Origin: Lysobacter capsici
GTDB taxonomy: Bacteria > Pseudomonadota > Gammaproteobacteria > Xanthomonadales > Xanthomonadaceae
Length of the DNA: 64,000 bases
NCBI RefSeq assembly: GCF_014779555.2
Contig: NZ_CP094357.1
Span: forward strand, 1,240,001 to 1,304,000
Direction of reading: 5' to 3'
Shown here one piece after another: positions 45,033 to 54,706 of this stretch. The notes beneath the pieces were generated by a model. That model worked only from the letters and a program-made list of their open reading frames with translations. It was not told where the DNA came from and made no database searches. Within the stretch, counting starts at the first letter, position 1, and every line of letters starts with the position of its first letter. The position numbers were made by a program, and so were the translations under genes.

Positions 45033-45210
45033 CGGGAATCGGGAATGGGGAGTCGGGAATCGGTAAGAGCCAAAGCGGGACGAGCTCGATATTCACGATC
45101 CGCGAATAAAAAAGGCCCGCGCTTGGCGGGCCTTTTTTTATGCTTGGAATGGGACGGTAACGGTTGCTCTTGCTTCTACCGATTCCCGATTCCCGATTCC
45201 CCATTCCCGC
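45033..45210. repeat. Inverted GGGAATCGGGAATGGGGA repeat pair
   Basis: A run of GGGAATC/GGGAATGG motifs at 45033-45064 and its complement at 45178-45210, flanking the terminator. The same motif forms pairs at 46723-46892 around the 5' end of the serine hydrolase gene. Confidence 0.8.
45108..45138 (+). terminator. Terminator after the SRPBCC gene
   Basis: AAAAAAGGCCCGC / GCGGGCCTTTTTT perfect stem with loop GCTTG. A/T runs on both sides allow use from either direction, since the serine hydrolase gene converges on it. Confidence 0.93.
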
Positions 45211-45212
45211 CG

Positions 45213-46613
45213 TTACCGCGGCGCCGCAGTCGCCTTCTGCGCATTGCTGCCATTGACCTCGCGGCTCGGCGTCACGCCCTCGGACGCGTACAAGCCGGGG
45301 TCGTCGAAGCCGTCGACGTCGAGCCAGCGTTCGGTCGGCAGGCCGATCGCGCGGTCGAGCAGGGTCGGCAGCATGCCGGTCGGCAGGCCGCTTTCGCTGT
45401 TCCACAACACCGCGATGCCCAGGTCGCGATCGGGCAGCATCGCGACCATGCCGCGATAGCCCTGCACCGCGCCGGCATGGAACACCACGCGGTGGCCGGC
45501 GTAATCGAACACGCGCCAGCCCAGCGCGTAACCGGCCGTGCTCAGGCGCTGGCGGCGCCAGCTCGAGCCGCGGATTTCGGTCGGCGTATCGACCAGCGGT
45601 TGATGCAGGGTCGCGAGCAACGGCAGCGGCAGCACATCGGTGCGGTGGCCGGTCTGCGCGATCAGCCACTGCGCCATGTCGCTGGCGCTGGCGTTGACGC
45701 CGGCGGCCGGCGGCAACTGGTAATAGGTCGGCTTCGGCGTCACCGAGGCCCAGCCGCCGCGCGCGCGCACGTGCGGCTTGGCCCAGCGCGCGCTGGCGGT
45801 GATGCCTTCCAGGCCGAGGCTGGCGTCGTTCATGCCGAGCGGCTTGAACAGACGACGCTGCACCTCTTGGCTGTAGAAATCGCCGGTGGCGGCGAACACC
45901 ACGTCGCCGATCAGGCTGAAGGCGATGTTCTGGTAGCCGTAGCAGGTGCCGGGCTGGCAGGCCATCGGCGCGTACGCGAGCTTCTGGGTCAGCACGCGGT
46001 AATCGGCGTAGTTTTCCAGGTCGCGGTCGTAGGTGTTGTGGGTCAGGCCGACCCGATGGCTGAGCACGTCGGCGACGGTGAGGCTGCGCGCGGCGGTGGG
46101 ATCGACCAACTGGAAGCCGGGCATGTAGTCGACGACCTTGCTGTCCCAGCGCAGGGTGCCGTCGTTGACCAGCAGGCCGGTCAGGGTGCCGGCGAAGCTC
46201 TTCGACAGCGAGGCCAAGCGGAACACGGTGTGGGCGTCGATCGGCTCGGCGTTGCGGACATCGGTGATGCCGTAGCCGCGCGCGCTGAGCACTTGGCCGT
46301 TGTGGACGATGGCCATCGCCATGCCCGGGATGCGTTGCTCGGCGACCAGCGCCTGCGCCATGGCTTCGAACTGGCGTACGTCGAAATCGGCCGACAGCGG
46401 CTGCACGCGCGGATTGAGGTCCTGCGGCGCGGCGCTCAGGCCCGGCAGCGCGGTGCCGTCGTAGCCCTGCGCGCGCGCGACCGGCTGCGAGGGTTCGGGC
46501 GTGCGCCAGCGCAACGAGGTCTGCGCGGTCGAGCCCAGGGTCATGGTCAGCAGCGCCGCGAGCGTGCCCAGGCGCCAGGGGTTGAGTGAGCGTCGGGAAG
46601 AGGTGCGTTTCAT
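45213..46613 (-). CDS. Serine hydrolase of the class C beta-lactamase/PBP4* fold
   Basis: 466 residues from the ATG at 46613, with a signal peptide (LGTLAALLTMTLGSTAQT). Active-site motifs: SLSK (about residue 135, nucleophile Ser and Lys), YQN (about 226) in place of YxN, and HAG (about 379) replacing KTG. HxG in this position is usual for esterase or D-aminopeptidase-type members rather than true AmpC. Periplasmic; might act on peptidoglycan fragments or esters. No resistance role can be claimed from sequence. Confidence 0.87.
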   Translation of the reverse strand: MKRTSSRRSLNPWRLGTLAALLTMTLGSTAQTSLRWRTPEPSQPVARAQGYDGTALPGLSAAPQDLNPRVQPLSADFDVRQFEAMAQALVAEQRIPGMAMAIVHNGQVLSARGYGITDVRNAEPIDAHTVFRLASLSKSFAGTLTGLLVNDGTLRWDSKVVDYMPGFQLVDPTAARSLTVADVLSHRVGLTHNTYDRDLENYADYRVLTQKLAYAPMACQPGTCYGYQNIAFSLIGDVVFAATGDFYSQEVQRRLFKPLGMNDASLGLEGITASARWAKPHVRARGGWASVTPKPTYYQLPPAAGVNASASDMAQWLIAQTGHRTDVLPLPLLATLHQPLVDTPTEIRGSSWRRQRLSTAGYALGWRVFDYAGHRVVFHAGAVQGYRGMVAMLPDRDLGIAVLWNSESGLPTGMLPTLLDRAIGLPTERWLDVDGFDDPGLYASEGVTPSREVNGSNAQKATAAPR

Positions 46614-46722
46614 CGCTCGCAGCGCCTGGTTAGCCGGGGTCGATCCGATTCTAGCGCCGATCTCAGGGAGTTGTGCAACAACCGCATTCAGGATTCTGAT
46701 TTTGCAGGGATTAATGGGTGGG

Positions 46723-46892
46723 GCGGGAATCGGGAATGGGGAATCGGGAGTCGTAAAAGCCACACCATTGGCGTGTCATTTCAGCCGTTGGAGCGGGAAT
46801 CGAGAATCGGGAATGGGGAATCGGAAAGGCAGGAGCGGTAGAGCAAGCACGTAGCCGCTTTCCGATTCCCTATTCCCCATTCCCGATTCCCG
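46723..46892. repeat. GGGAATCGGGAATGGGGAAT repeat cluster
   Basis: Direct copies at 46723-46753 and 46793-46826 and an inverted copy at 46858-46892, between the serine hydrolase promoter region and the GMC oxidoreductase stop. Confidence 0.8.
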
Positions 46893-46895
46893 GCC

Positions 46896-48485
46896 CTACC
46901 GCCCGCGAATCAGATCCGAAGCCCGCTCGGCGATCATGATCGTCGGCGCATTGGTGTTGCCGCCGATCAGGCTCGGCATCACCGAGGCGTCGATCACGCG
47001 CAGGCCCTGGACGCCGCGCACGCGCAGTTGCGAATCCACCACCGCCGCGTCGTCGTCGCCCATCCGGCAGGTGCCGACCGGGTGGTACACCGATTCGGCC
47101 TTGGCGCGCACGAATTCGATCAGCTCGGCGTCGCTGAGGTCGCTGCGGGCCGGGAAGATCGGCGCGCCGCGGTACGGGTCGAAGGCTTTCTGCGCGAACA
47201 GCGTGCGCGAGAGCTTGGCGCACTCGAGCATCATCTTCAGGTCGAAGCCTTCCGGGTCGCTGAGATAGTTGGCCTGGATGCGCACCTTGTCGCCGGCGCT
47301 GGCGCTGGCCAGGCCGATGTGGCCGCGGCTGCGAGGGCGCAGGAAACAGGCGTGCGCGGTGTAGCCGTCGCCGGCCAGGCGGTGGCGGCCGTGGTCGTCG
47401 AGCATCGCCGGCACGAAATGCAGCTGGATGTCGGCGCGATCGTCCGGCGCGAGCTCCGAGCGCACGAAGCCGCCGGCCTCGGCGAGGTTGCTGCTGCCCG
47501 GGCCGCTGTGGCCGCGCAGGTAGTAATCGAAGGCGACGCGCACGTCGCTGGCGCGGTCGTAGGTGACGCGCTGGGTCGAGTGCTGCAGGGTGCACACGTC
47601 GAGATGGTCCTGCAGGTTGCGGCCGACCTGCGGCGCGTCGTGCAGTACCTCGATGTCGTGCTTGCGCAGTTCGTCGGCCGGGCCGATGCCCGACAGCATC
47701 AGCAACTGCGGCGAATTGATCGCGCCGCCGCTGAGCAGCACCTCGCGCACCGCGCGCTGGTGGTACGAACGCCCGCCGCTGCTGTAGACCACGCCGGTGG
47801 CGCGGCCGCCCTCGATGCTGATGCGGGTGACCAGCGCGCCGGTGACCACGTGCAGGTTGCGCCGCTCGCGCGCCGGGTCGAGGTAGGCGACCGCGCTGGA
47901 GCAGCGCGCGCCGTTTTTCTGGGTGACCTGGTAGAAACCGAAGCCTTGTTGCCGCGGCCCGTTGAAGTCGGTGTTGCGAGCGAAACCGGCCTGTTGCCCG
48001 GCTTCGATGAACACGCTCGACAGCGGGTTGGTGTAGCGCAGGTCGGACACGTACAGCGGGCCCATGCTGCCGTGCAGCGCGTCGTCGCCGCGGCTGTTGC
48101 GCTCGCTGCGGCGGAAGTAGGGCAGCACGCCGTTCCAGTCCCAGCCGCTGGCGCCGGCCGCGGCCCAGTCGTCGTAGTCGCCGGGCACGCCGCGGATGTA
48201 GCACATCGCGTTGATCGAACTCGAACCGCCGAGCACGCGGCCGCGCGGCCACCACAGGGTGCGGTTGTCGAGCTGCGGTTCCGGCGCGGTGTCGTAGTCC
48301 CAGTTCACGCCTTTCTTGTTGACCAGCTTGGACAGGCCGGCGGGCATGTGGATGAACGGATGCAGGTCGCGCGGACCGGCTTCGATCAGCAGCACGCGCG
48401 CGTCGGGGTCTTCGCTCAGGCGGTTGGCGAGCACGCAGCCGGCCGAGCCGGCGCCGATGATGATGTAGTCGAACTCGGTGGGCAC
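46896..48485 (-). CDS. GMC-family FAD oxidoreductase (choline dehydrogenase-like)
   Basis: 529 residues from a GTG at 48485, preceded by GGGAA at good distance; a longer form starting at 48596 would add 37 unconserved residues. FAD-binding motif FDYIIIGAGSAGCVLANRLS at the N-terminus, GGSSSINAMCYIRG (about 85-98), and catalytic HPVGTCRMG (His about 455) with GGNTNAPTIM (Asn). Oxidises an alcohol; substrate unknown. No betaine aldehyde dehydrogenase is adjacent, so osmoprotectant synthesis is not implied. Confidence 0.88.
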   Translation of the reverse strand: MPTEFDYIIIGAGSAGCVLANRLSEDPDARVLLIEAGPRDLHPFIHMPAGLSKLVNKKGVNWDYDTAPEPQLDNRTLWWPRGRVLGGSSSINAMCYIRGVPGDYDDWAAAGASGWDWNGVLPYFRRSERNSRGDDALHGSMGPLYVSDLRYTNPLSSVFIEAGQQAGFARNTDFNGPRQQGFGFYQVTQKNGARCSSAVAYLDPARERRNLHVVTGALVTRISIEGGRATGVVYSSGGRSYHQRAVREVLLSGGAINSPQLLMLSGIGPADELRKHDIEVLHDAPQVGRNLQDHLDVCTLQHSTQRVTYDRASDVRVAFDYYLRGHSGPGSSNLAEAGGFVRSELAPDDRADIQLHFVPAMLDDHGRHRLAGDGYTAHACFLRPRSRGHIGLASASAGDKVRIQANYLSDPEGFDLKMMLECAKLSRTLFAQKAFDPYRGAPIFPARSDLSDAELIEFVRAKAESVYHPVGTCRMGDDDAAVVDSQLRVRGVQGLRVIDASVMPSLIGGNTNAPTIMIAERASDLIRGR

Positions 48486-48812
48486 TGGCGGTTCCCGCAG
48501 GCGCGCGGCGTGTGTCGTCGCGCTGACGGGGCGACCGTAAGCGCCAAAACTAGAGCAAATGCTCCCAACATCGCGGCCGAGCGGAATCCCGCCCAATGCC
48601 GTGGTGGCGATATGCGACGCCTTGGGCTACCGTGCCGGCAACCCCGCGCGGCCGGAACCTCGGCGACGCGGGCGGCGAGCGGTTCGATGCGGTCATGCCG
48701 TGCATCGCGCCGCGCCGCCGTCGAACCGCACGACCCGCCTCACTCAGCACCACCCGCACAGCACCACCGCACAGCCGGCGGCCCGCCGGCGCTGTACTCA
48801 CGGAGCGACGGA
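48486..48812. other. Divergent promoter region, GMC oxidoreductase / MFS transporter
   Basis: 327 bases serving both genes. No repeat or recognisable operator. The right part (about 48740-48800) is C/A-rich on the plus strand and leads to a GGAG ribosome-binding site for the transporter. Confidence 0.45.
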
Positions 48813-50201
48813 ATGTCGGCAGTTCAAGGCGCCAGCCTGCCCTCCGGGCGAGTGCATACCGGAGAGTGGCGCGCGGTCGCGTTCTCGGTGGGCTATTTCT
48901 TCTGCGTGCTGACCGCGTACTACGTGATCCGGCCGCTGCGCGACCAGCTCAGCGGCGCGGTCGGCTCGACCCAGTTGCCGTGGTTCTACCTGGCCACCTT
49001 CATCGCCACGCTGGCGCTGACGCCGGTGTTCTCCGGCCTGGTCTCGCGTTATCCGCGGCGGGTGGTGGTGCCGCTGGTGTACGGCTTCTTCATCGTCTGC
49101 CTGCTCGCGTTCATGCCCTTGTTCGGCGAACACGGGCCGCTGAGCGCGCGCGCGCTGGGCACGGTGTTCTTCGTCTGGATCAGCGTGTTCAACCTGTTCG
49201 TGGTGTCGGTGTTCTGGAGCTTCATGACCGACATCTGGAGCGAAGGCCAGGCGCGGCGGTTGTTCCCGGTGATCGCGGTCGGCGGCACGGTCGGTTCGCT
49301 GGCCGGTCCGGTGCTGACCCGGGTGCTGGTCGACCGAATCGGCGTGGCGCCGCTGCTGATGGTGTCGGCGGGGCTGCTCGGCCTGGCGCTGGTGTTCGTG
49401 ACCCTGCTCGGGCAGTGGTCGCGCGTGCACGGCACGCGCCGGCACGAGGCCTCGCACGAGGCGGCGATCGGCGGCGGCATGCTCGACGGGCTCAAGCAGA
49501 TCTTCTCCAATCCGTTCATGGCCTCGATGGCGCTGCTGCTGTTGCTCGGCGACTGGATCGGCACGGTCAACTACGGCCTGGTCGTGGATTATTCCAAGGC
49601 GACTTTCACCGACGCGGTGGCGCGCACGCGCTTCGCCGCCGACCTGGACCTGATGACCAATATCGTCGCCCTGACCATGCAGGTGCTGATCACGCCGTGG
49701 CTGTTGTCGCGGCGCGGCGCGGCGTCGGTGATCGGGGTGTGGTCGGTGGTGACGGTGGCGTTTCTGACCTTGACCGCGATGGTGGCCGACGCGCATGCGC
49801 CGTTGACCGAAGTGTTTCCCGCCTTCGGGGCCTTGATCGCGATGCTGCCGGCCGGAATGGCGGCGACGATCGCGCCGATGCCGGCGGTGGCGATCACCCT
49901 GGTGATCAGCCGCGGGCTGGCCTACGGCATGGTCAATCCGGCGCGCGAAAGCCTGTTCACCAGCGCCGCGCGCACCCTGCGCTACAAGGGCAAGAATGCG
50001 GTCGATACCGCGTTCTGGCGGTTCGGCGACGTGACCGTGGCGACCACCGTGGTCGCGCTGCGCAGTGTCGGTGTCGGCGTGGCCGGGCTGGCCGGCATCA
50101 GCGCGGCGGCGGCGGCCGGCGCGGGGGTGATCGGCTGGCGGGTCGCGCGCTGGGTTCAGCGCAACAACACGGCGGAACGTCGCGAGACCACCCAGGCATG
50201 A
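48813..50201 (+). CDS. MFS transporter resembling NTP/NDP exchangers (copy 1)
   Basis: 462 residues with about 12 hydrophobic segments. The start region YFFCVLTAYYVIRPLRDQLSG and the loop SFMTDIWSEGQARRLFPVIA are shared with the bacterial ATP/ADP-translocase-like group of MFS proteins and with the paralog at 51472. PARESLFTSAARTLRYKGKN is another shared block. Substrate is inferred only from distant similarity. Its stop overlaps the metallophosphoesterase start (ATGA). Confidence 0.72.
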   Translation: MSAVQGASLPSGRVHTGEWRAVAFSVGYFFCVLTAYYVIRPLRDQLSGAVGSTQLPWFYLATFIATLALTPVFSGLVSRYPRRVVVPLVYGFFIVCLLAFMPLFGEHGPLSARALGTVFFVWISVFNLFVVSVFWSFMTDIWSEGQARRLFPVIAVGGTVGSLAGPVLTRVLVDRIGVAPLLMVSAGLLGLALVFVTLLGQWSRVHGTRRHEASHEAAIGGGMLDGLKQIFSNPFMASMALLLLLGDWIGTVNYGLVVDYSKATFTDAVARTRFAADLDLMTNIVALTMQVLITPWLLSRRGAASVIGVWSVVTVAFLTLTAMVADAHAPLTEVFPAFGALIAMLPAGMAATIAPMPAVAITLVISRGLAYGMVNPARESLFTSAARTLRYKGKNAVDTAFWRFGDVTVATTVVALRSVGVGVAGLAGISAAAAAGAGVIGWRVARWVQRNNTAERRETTQA

Positions 50202-51073
50202 GGCGCGACTGGCGACCGTGGCCGCGCCAGCAATGGCTGCAGCGGGTGCTGGTCACGCTGGTGCTGTGCGCGGTCGCGTGCCTGGCCTGGGGGTTTTTCT
50301 GGGAACCGCGGCAGTTGATCCAGCGCGATTACGAATTCGCCTTGCCGCATTGGTCCAGCGAATGCGAAGGCCTGCGCGTGGACGTGGTGGCCGACCTGCA
50401 TACCGGTTCGCCGCACAACGGCCTGGACAAGCTCGACGACATCGTCGCCAAACTGGCCGAGAGCGACGCTCAGGCGGTGCTGATGGCCGGCGACTACGTG
50501 ATCCTGAGTGTTTTGGGCGGCACTTATATTTCGGCCGACCAGATGGCGCCGCACCTGCGCCCGCTGACCGCGCGCAAGCCGGTGTATGCGGTGCTCGGCA
50601 ATCACGACTGGTGGAAGGACGGCCACAAGGTGCGCGCGGCGCTGGAAGCGGCCGGCGTGATCGTGCTCGAAGACCAGGCCGTGCAGACCCGTCTGGGCAA
50701 CTGCCGGGTGTGGATGGTCGGCATCGGCGACAAATGGGAAAGCCCGCACGACATCGGCAAGGCCTTCGCCGACGTCGACGACAACGCGCCGGTGATCGCG
50801 CTGACCCACAACCCCGACCTGTTCCCGGACATTCCGGCGCGCGCATCGCTGACGATCGCCGGCCACACCCACGGCGGCCAGGTGAAGCTTCCGTGGATCG
50901 GCACGCCGGTGCTGCCGGCCGACCAACGCTACGCCGGAGGCTATCTGATCGAACACGGCAAGCACCTGTTCGTTTCGACCGGCATCGGCACCAGCATCCT
51001 GCCGGTGCGGTTCGGGGTGCCGCCGGAGATTTCGCGGTTGAGGTTGAAGGCGGCGAGCCGGTCGGTTCCTTAG
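50198..51073 (+). CDS. Membrane-anchored metallophosphoesterase (YkuE-like)
   Basis: 291 residues; ATG overlaps the preceding stop by 4 bp. One N-terminal transmembrane helix (about 15-33) and a calcineurin-like domain with DLHTG (about 66), GDYV, GNHDWW (about 131), THNPDLF and GHTHGGQ (about 226-232). The GHTHGGQVKLP motif is typical of the YkuE/YaeI group, which acts on phospholipid head groups or related substrates outside the cytosol. Coupling with the transporter suggests a linked substrate. Confidence 0.85.
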   Translation: MRRDWRPWPRQQWLQRVLVTLVLCAVACLAWGFFWEPRQLIQRDYEFALPHWSSECEGLRVDVVADLHTGSPHNGLDKLDDIVAKLAESDAQAVLMAGDYVILSVLGGTYISADQMAPHLRPLTARKPVYAVLGNHDWWKDGHKVRAALEAAGVIVLEDQAVQTRLGNCRVWMVGIGDKWESPHDIGKAFADVDDNAPVIALTHNPDLFPDIPARASLTIAGHTHGGQVKLPWIGTPVLPADQRYAGGYLIEHGKHLFVSTGIGTSILPVRFGVPPEISRLRLKAASRSVP

Positions 51074-51089
51074 CGCATCGCTCAATCCG

Positions 51090-51113
51090 TCATTCCCGCG
51101 AACGCGGGAATGA
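51090..51113. repeat. REP-like palindrome TCATTCCCGCG/CGCGGGAATGA
   Basis: Perfect 11-bp arms around AA, 16 bases after the metallophosphoesterase stop. Related to the core of the 87-bp array at 43902. Confidence 0.85.
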
Positions 51114-51471
51114 CGGTAGGGAAGGTCGCCGCGGTGCGAGCCGCGACGGTAGCGACGATGCTGACAGCGCCAGGCAAGAAACGTGTGAGCGCACCGCACC
51201 GCCATGCCACGCGACGCCTGCGCGAGTGCAACGCCGGTCACGCCCCATGCCGAAGGTTGGGATGACCATCCGCAGAGGTCACGGCCTCGCGCCGGCGTTA
51301 GCTTGGGCGGGGGAATGGGAGCCGCGCGATGCGCAAGCCGGTCGGGCACTGCGAAACCACGGACGCATGGCGGACAGGCGCGACGGCTTGTTCGCCGTAT
51401 CCGGCTGAGCGGCGTCCGGCTCTGCGGCAGCCGGCCATGCGATACCCGACGGTAGCTCAGCGGTGCCTGGG
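51114..51471. other. Intergenic region between metallophosphoesterase and second MFS gene
   Basis: 358 bases with no credible gene or repeat. Presumably holds the promoter of the second transporter. Confidence 0.4.
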
Positions 51472-52857
51472 ATGAATCAAGTCGCCGCGCTTTCCCATCG
51501 CGATCGCGACCCGGTCGCCTCGAGCGCGCCGCTGTGGTGGTCGCTGCTGTACTTCTTCTGCCTGCTATGCGGCTACTACGTGCTGCGTCCGGTCCGCGAT
51601 GCGATGGGCGCGTCCAACGATGCCGCGACGGTGTTTCCGCACGCGATGGTCGCCTGGGCGCAGGCGCACGGCTGGCAGCTCAAGGACTTCGTGCTGCAGG
51701 TGCTGTTCACCGCCACCTTCGTCAGCATGGTGCTGCTGCAACCGGTGTACGGCGCGCTGGTCGCGCGGTTTCCGCGGCGGGTGTTCCTGCCGGTGGTGTA
51801 CGTGGTGTTCATCGCCTGCCTGTTCGGTTTCCACTGGGCGTTCGATACCGCGGTGCCGGGACGCGGCATGGTGTTCTTCGTGTGGATCGCGTTGTTCAAC
51901 CTGTTCGCGGTGACGGTGTTCTGGAGTTACATGGCCGACGTGTTCGACGACGCGCAGGCGCGGCGGGTGTACGGCTATATCGGCGCGGGCGGCACCGCCG
52001 GCGCGGTGATCGGGCCGATGCTTACCCAATGGCTGGTGCAGCCCTTGGGCGTCGCGAATCTGCTGTTGGTCTCGATCGGGTTTTTGTCGGTGTGCGTGCT
52101 GTGCATCGTGCGCCTGCGGCCGTGGGCGATGGCGCGCGAGCGCCGGCAGGGGCTGGTCAGCGGCGAAGCGGCGATGGGCGGTTCGGTCTGGGCCGGGCTC
52201 AAGCTGGTGTGGCAGCGGCCGGTGCTGCGCGCGATGGCGGTGACCTTGTTCTTCAGCGTCGGCGCGGCGACCTTGCTCTACAACCAGCAGGCGGCGATCG
52301 CGCGCGAGTTCTATCCCAACGCGGTGGCGGCGACCGCGTACTTCGCCCGCATCGACAGCGCGGTCAACGTGCTCGCGATCCTGACCCAGCTGCTGCTCAC
52401 GCGCTGGCTGTTGAACCGTCACGGCGTCGCGCCGGCCTTGCTGATGCCCGGCTTGACCTTGCTGCTCGGCTTCGGCGTGCTGCTGGCTTCGCCGGTGCCG
52501 GTGATGGTCGCGATCGTGCAGGTGCTGCAGCGCGGCAGCGAATTCGCCCTGGCCAAGCCCGCGCGCGAAACCCTGTACACGCGCATGGACCGGCCGTCGC
52601 GCTACAAGGGCAAGGCGGTGATCGACACCGCAGTGTTCCGCGGCACCGACCTGGCCTTCGCCTGGGTGCACAAGGGCGTGGCGCTGCTGGGCACCCAGGC
52701 GGTGTTCGCCGCCGGCCTGCTCGCCGCGCTCGGCATGACCGCGGGCGCGTGGAGCATCGTGCGCGCGCAGCGCCGGCTGCCAAGCGCGCATCGCTCTTCC
52801 GAATTGCCTTCTTCCGATCGTTCTTCCGAACCCCAATCCGCACGAGGTGAATCATGA
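51472..52857 (+). CDS. MFS transporter resembling NTP/NDP exchangers (copy 2)
   Basis: 461 residues from the ATG at 51472; a GTG at 51463 is an alternative. Paralog of the gene at 48813: LLYFFCLLCGYYVLRPVRDAMG, SYMADVFDDAQARRVYGYIG and PARETLYTRMDRPSRYKGKA align with the matching blocks there. About 12 transmembrane segments, Ser/Arg-rich tail. Its TGA overlaps the next ATG, so it is co-translated with the SDR gene. Confidence 0.72.
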   Translation: MNQVAALSHRDRDPVASSAPLWWSLLYFFCLLCGYYVLRPVRDAMGASNDAATVFPHAMVAWAQAHGWQLKDFVLQVLFTATFVSMVLLQPVYGALVARFPRRVFLPVVYVVFIACLFGFHWAFDTAVPGRGMVFFVWIALFNLFAVTVFWSYMADVFDDAQARRVYGYIGAGGTAGAVIGPMLTQWLVQPLGVANLLLVSIGFLSVCVLCIVRLRPWAMARERRQGLVSGEAAMGGSVWAGLKLVWQRPVLRAMAVTLFFSVGAATLLYNQQAAIAREFYPNAVAATAYFARIDSAVNVLAILTQLLLTRWLLNRHGVAPALLMPGLTLLLGFGVLLASPVPVMVAIVQVLQRGSEFALAKPARETLYTRMDRPSRYKGKAVIDTAVFRGTDLAFAWVHKGVALLGTQAVFAAGLLAALGMTAGAWSIVRAQRRLPSAHRSSELPSSDRSSEPQSARGES

Positions 52858-53981
52858 GCATCAGTCGCCGCGACTTCCTCGCCGCCGGCGCCGCCGGCGC
52901 GGGCCTGCTCGCGCTGCCGTCGTCCGCGCGTACGATCCTGCGGCCCAAGCCGCGCAAACTGCTGGTGCTCGGCGGCACCGGTTTCCTCGGCCCGCACTTC
53001 GTCGAGATCGCGCGCAAGCACGGCCACACCTTGACCTTGTTCAATCGCGGCAAGACCAATCCGGACAAGTTCTCCGGCGAGCAGTTCAACGACATCGAGC
53101 AACTGCACGGCGATCGCAAGAGCGACATGAAGGCGCTGGAAGGCGATCGCCAGTGGGATGCGGTGCTGGACACTTCGGCGTATCTGCCGGCGGACGTGAC
53201 CCGTTCGGCCAAGCTGCTGGCGTCGCGGGTCAAGCAGTATCTGATCGTGTCGACGATTTCGGTCTATGCCAAGAACGACGCGCCGAACGACGAAACCTCG
53301 CCATTGGCGGTGCTAGCCGATCCGAACGTCACCGAAGTGACCGGCGAAACCTACGGCGGCCTCAAGGCGTTGTGCGAGCAGGCGGCCGAACGCGAATTGC
53401 CGGGGCGCACGACCGTGGTGCGCCCGGGCCTGATCGTCGGCCCCGGCGACAACAGCGACCGCTTTACTTATTGGCCGGCGCGCGCCGATCGCGGCGGCGA
53501 GATCCTCGCTCCGGGCAGCGCCGCCGACCCGACCCAGTTTATCGACGTGCGCGATCTGGCCGCGTTCCTGCTGGCGACGATCGAGGGCGGTCGCTTCGGC
53601 ATCTACAACGCCGACGCCGCGCCCGGTTCGCTGACCATGGGCGCGTTGCTGAGCGAATGCCAGCACGCCGCCAAGGCCAAATCGAGCGTGACCTGGGTGC
53701 CGGCGGATTTCCTCGAAGCGCAGAAAGTATCGCCATGGCAGGACATGCCGGCGTGGATTCCCGCGCGCGGCGAATACGCCGGCTTCGGCCGCACCTCGGT
53801 GGCCAAGGCGCGCGCCGCGGGCCTGCAACAGCGCCCGTTGCGCGAGACCGTGAGCGCGACCCTGGACTGGTGGCGCGCCCTGCCGGAAGAACGCCGCGCC
53901 AAGCCGAAGGCCGGCATCGCCGCAACGCGCGAAGCCGAAGTCCTGAAGGCCTGGCACGAAAGCAAAAAAGCCAAGCCCTGA
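52854..53981 (+). CDS. Tat-exported NAD-dependent epimerase/dehydratase-family (SDR) protein
   Basis: 375 residues. The N-terminus MSISRRDFLAAGAAGAGLLAL is a twin-arginine signal, unusual for a Rossmann enzyme and implying export after cofactor loading. The SDR part has LLVLGGTGFLGPHFVE (about 39-54), VSTISVYA and TYGGLKALCEQ (YxxxK). It resembles extended/atypical SDRs of the NmrA or UDP-sugar epimerase type; substrate unknown. ATG overlaps the transporter stop by 4 bp. Confidence 0.85.
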   Translation: MSISRRDFLAAGAAGAGLLALPSSARTILRPKPRKLLVLGGTGFLGPHFVEIARKHGHTLTLFNRGKTNPDKFSGEQFNDIEQLHGDRKSDMKALEGDRQWDAVLDTSAYLPADVTRSAKLLASRVKQYLIVSTISVYAKNDAPNDETSPLAVLADPNVTEVTGETYGGLKALCEQAAERELPGRTTVVRPGLIVGPGDNSDRFTYWPARADRGGEILAPGSAADPTQFIDVRDLAAFLLATIEGGRFGIYNADAAPGSLTMGALLSECQHAAKAKSSVTWVPADFLEAQKVSPWQDMPAWIPARGEYAGFGRTSVAKARAAGLQQRPLRETVSATLDWWRALPEERRAKPKAGIAATREAEVLKAWHESKKAKP

Positions 53982-54000
53982 TCGAAAGCCACGTACCCCA

Positions 54001-54031
54001 CTGTAGGAGCGGCGCGAGCCGCGACCACGCC
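54001..54031 (+). repeat. Half-unit of the TGTAGGAGCGGCG repeat
   Basis: CTGTAGGAGCGGCGCGAGCC followed by GCGACCACGCC, without a nearby inverted partner. Located after the SDR stop. Confidence 0.75.
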
Positions 54032-54186
54032 ACCACATACCCCAACGCCACCACCACGAGGCCGACATCGCCCCCGATATCGGCCTCGCCTCACACATCG
54101 CCCGGCAACACCCCAAAGCCCCGCGCCACCACCCCCATCCAAAGCCGTATGCTTGCGCGAATCCATCCGCGCAAGGAACCCGACCG

Positions 54187-54537
54187 ATGCATTGGCTCAC
54201 CATCGTCCTGATCGCCTTGGTCGCGTTGCTGCACCTGTACTTCCTGATCCTGGAAATGTTCCTGTGGACCAAGCCGCTGGGCATGAAGGTGTTCCGCAAC
54301 ACCCCGGAAAAAGCCGAAATCACCCGCGTGCTCGCGGCCAATCAAGGCCTGTACAACGGCTTCCTGGTCGCCGGCCTGGTGTGGGGCCTGGTCTGCGCGC
54401 GAACCGACGTGGCGACGTTCTTCCTGGGCTGCGTGGTGGTCGCCGGCGCATACGGCGCGGCCACGGTCAGCCGCCGAATTTTCTACGTGCAGGCGGTTCC
54501 GGCGCTGGCCGCGCTCGCGGCGTTGTGGTGGCTGTAG
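54187..54537 (+). CDS. DUF1304 membrane protein
   Basis: 116 residues, four transmembrane helices. LHLYFLILEMFLWTKPLGMK, ANQGLYNGFLVAGLVWGL and RRIFYVQAVPALAAL match the DUF1304 family of small inner-membrane proteins of unknown function. Single gene. Confidence 0.9.
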   Translation: MHWLTIVLIALVALLHLYFLILEMFLWTKPLGMKVFRNTPEKAEITRVLAANQGLYNGFLVAGLVWGLVCARTDVATFFLGCVVVAGAYGAATVSRRIFYVQAVPALAALAALWWL

Positions 54538-54706
54538 TCCACTGCGCCGACACGCACGGCTGAAGCCGTCGCCCGATCTCCTTGATCGGATCGCGCCACT
54601 CGATCTTGTTTCGCGTACGGCGTCACGAAACGACATGCGCAACGGCTAAACTGGTCCGATCCACGCGGGCGATCGGCGCCAAGGGCGTGGCCGACAAGGA
54701 GTGGCG

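Noticed and set aside
51451-51470. GGTAGCTCAGCGGT, resembling a tRNA D-arm
   Set aside because: It runs directly into the start of the MFS gene; no T-arm or acceptor follows.
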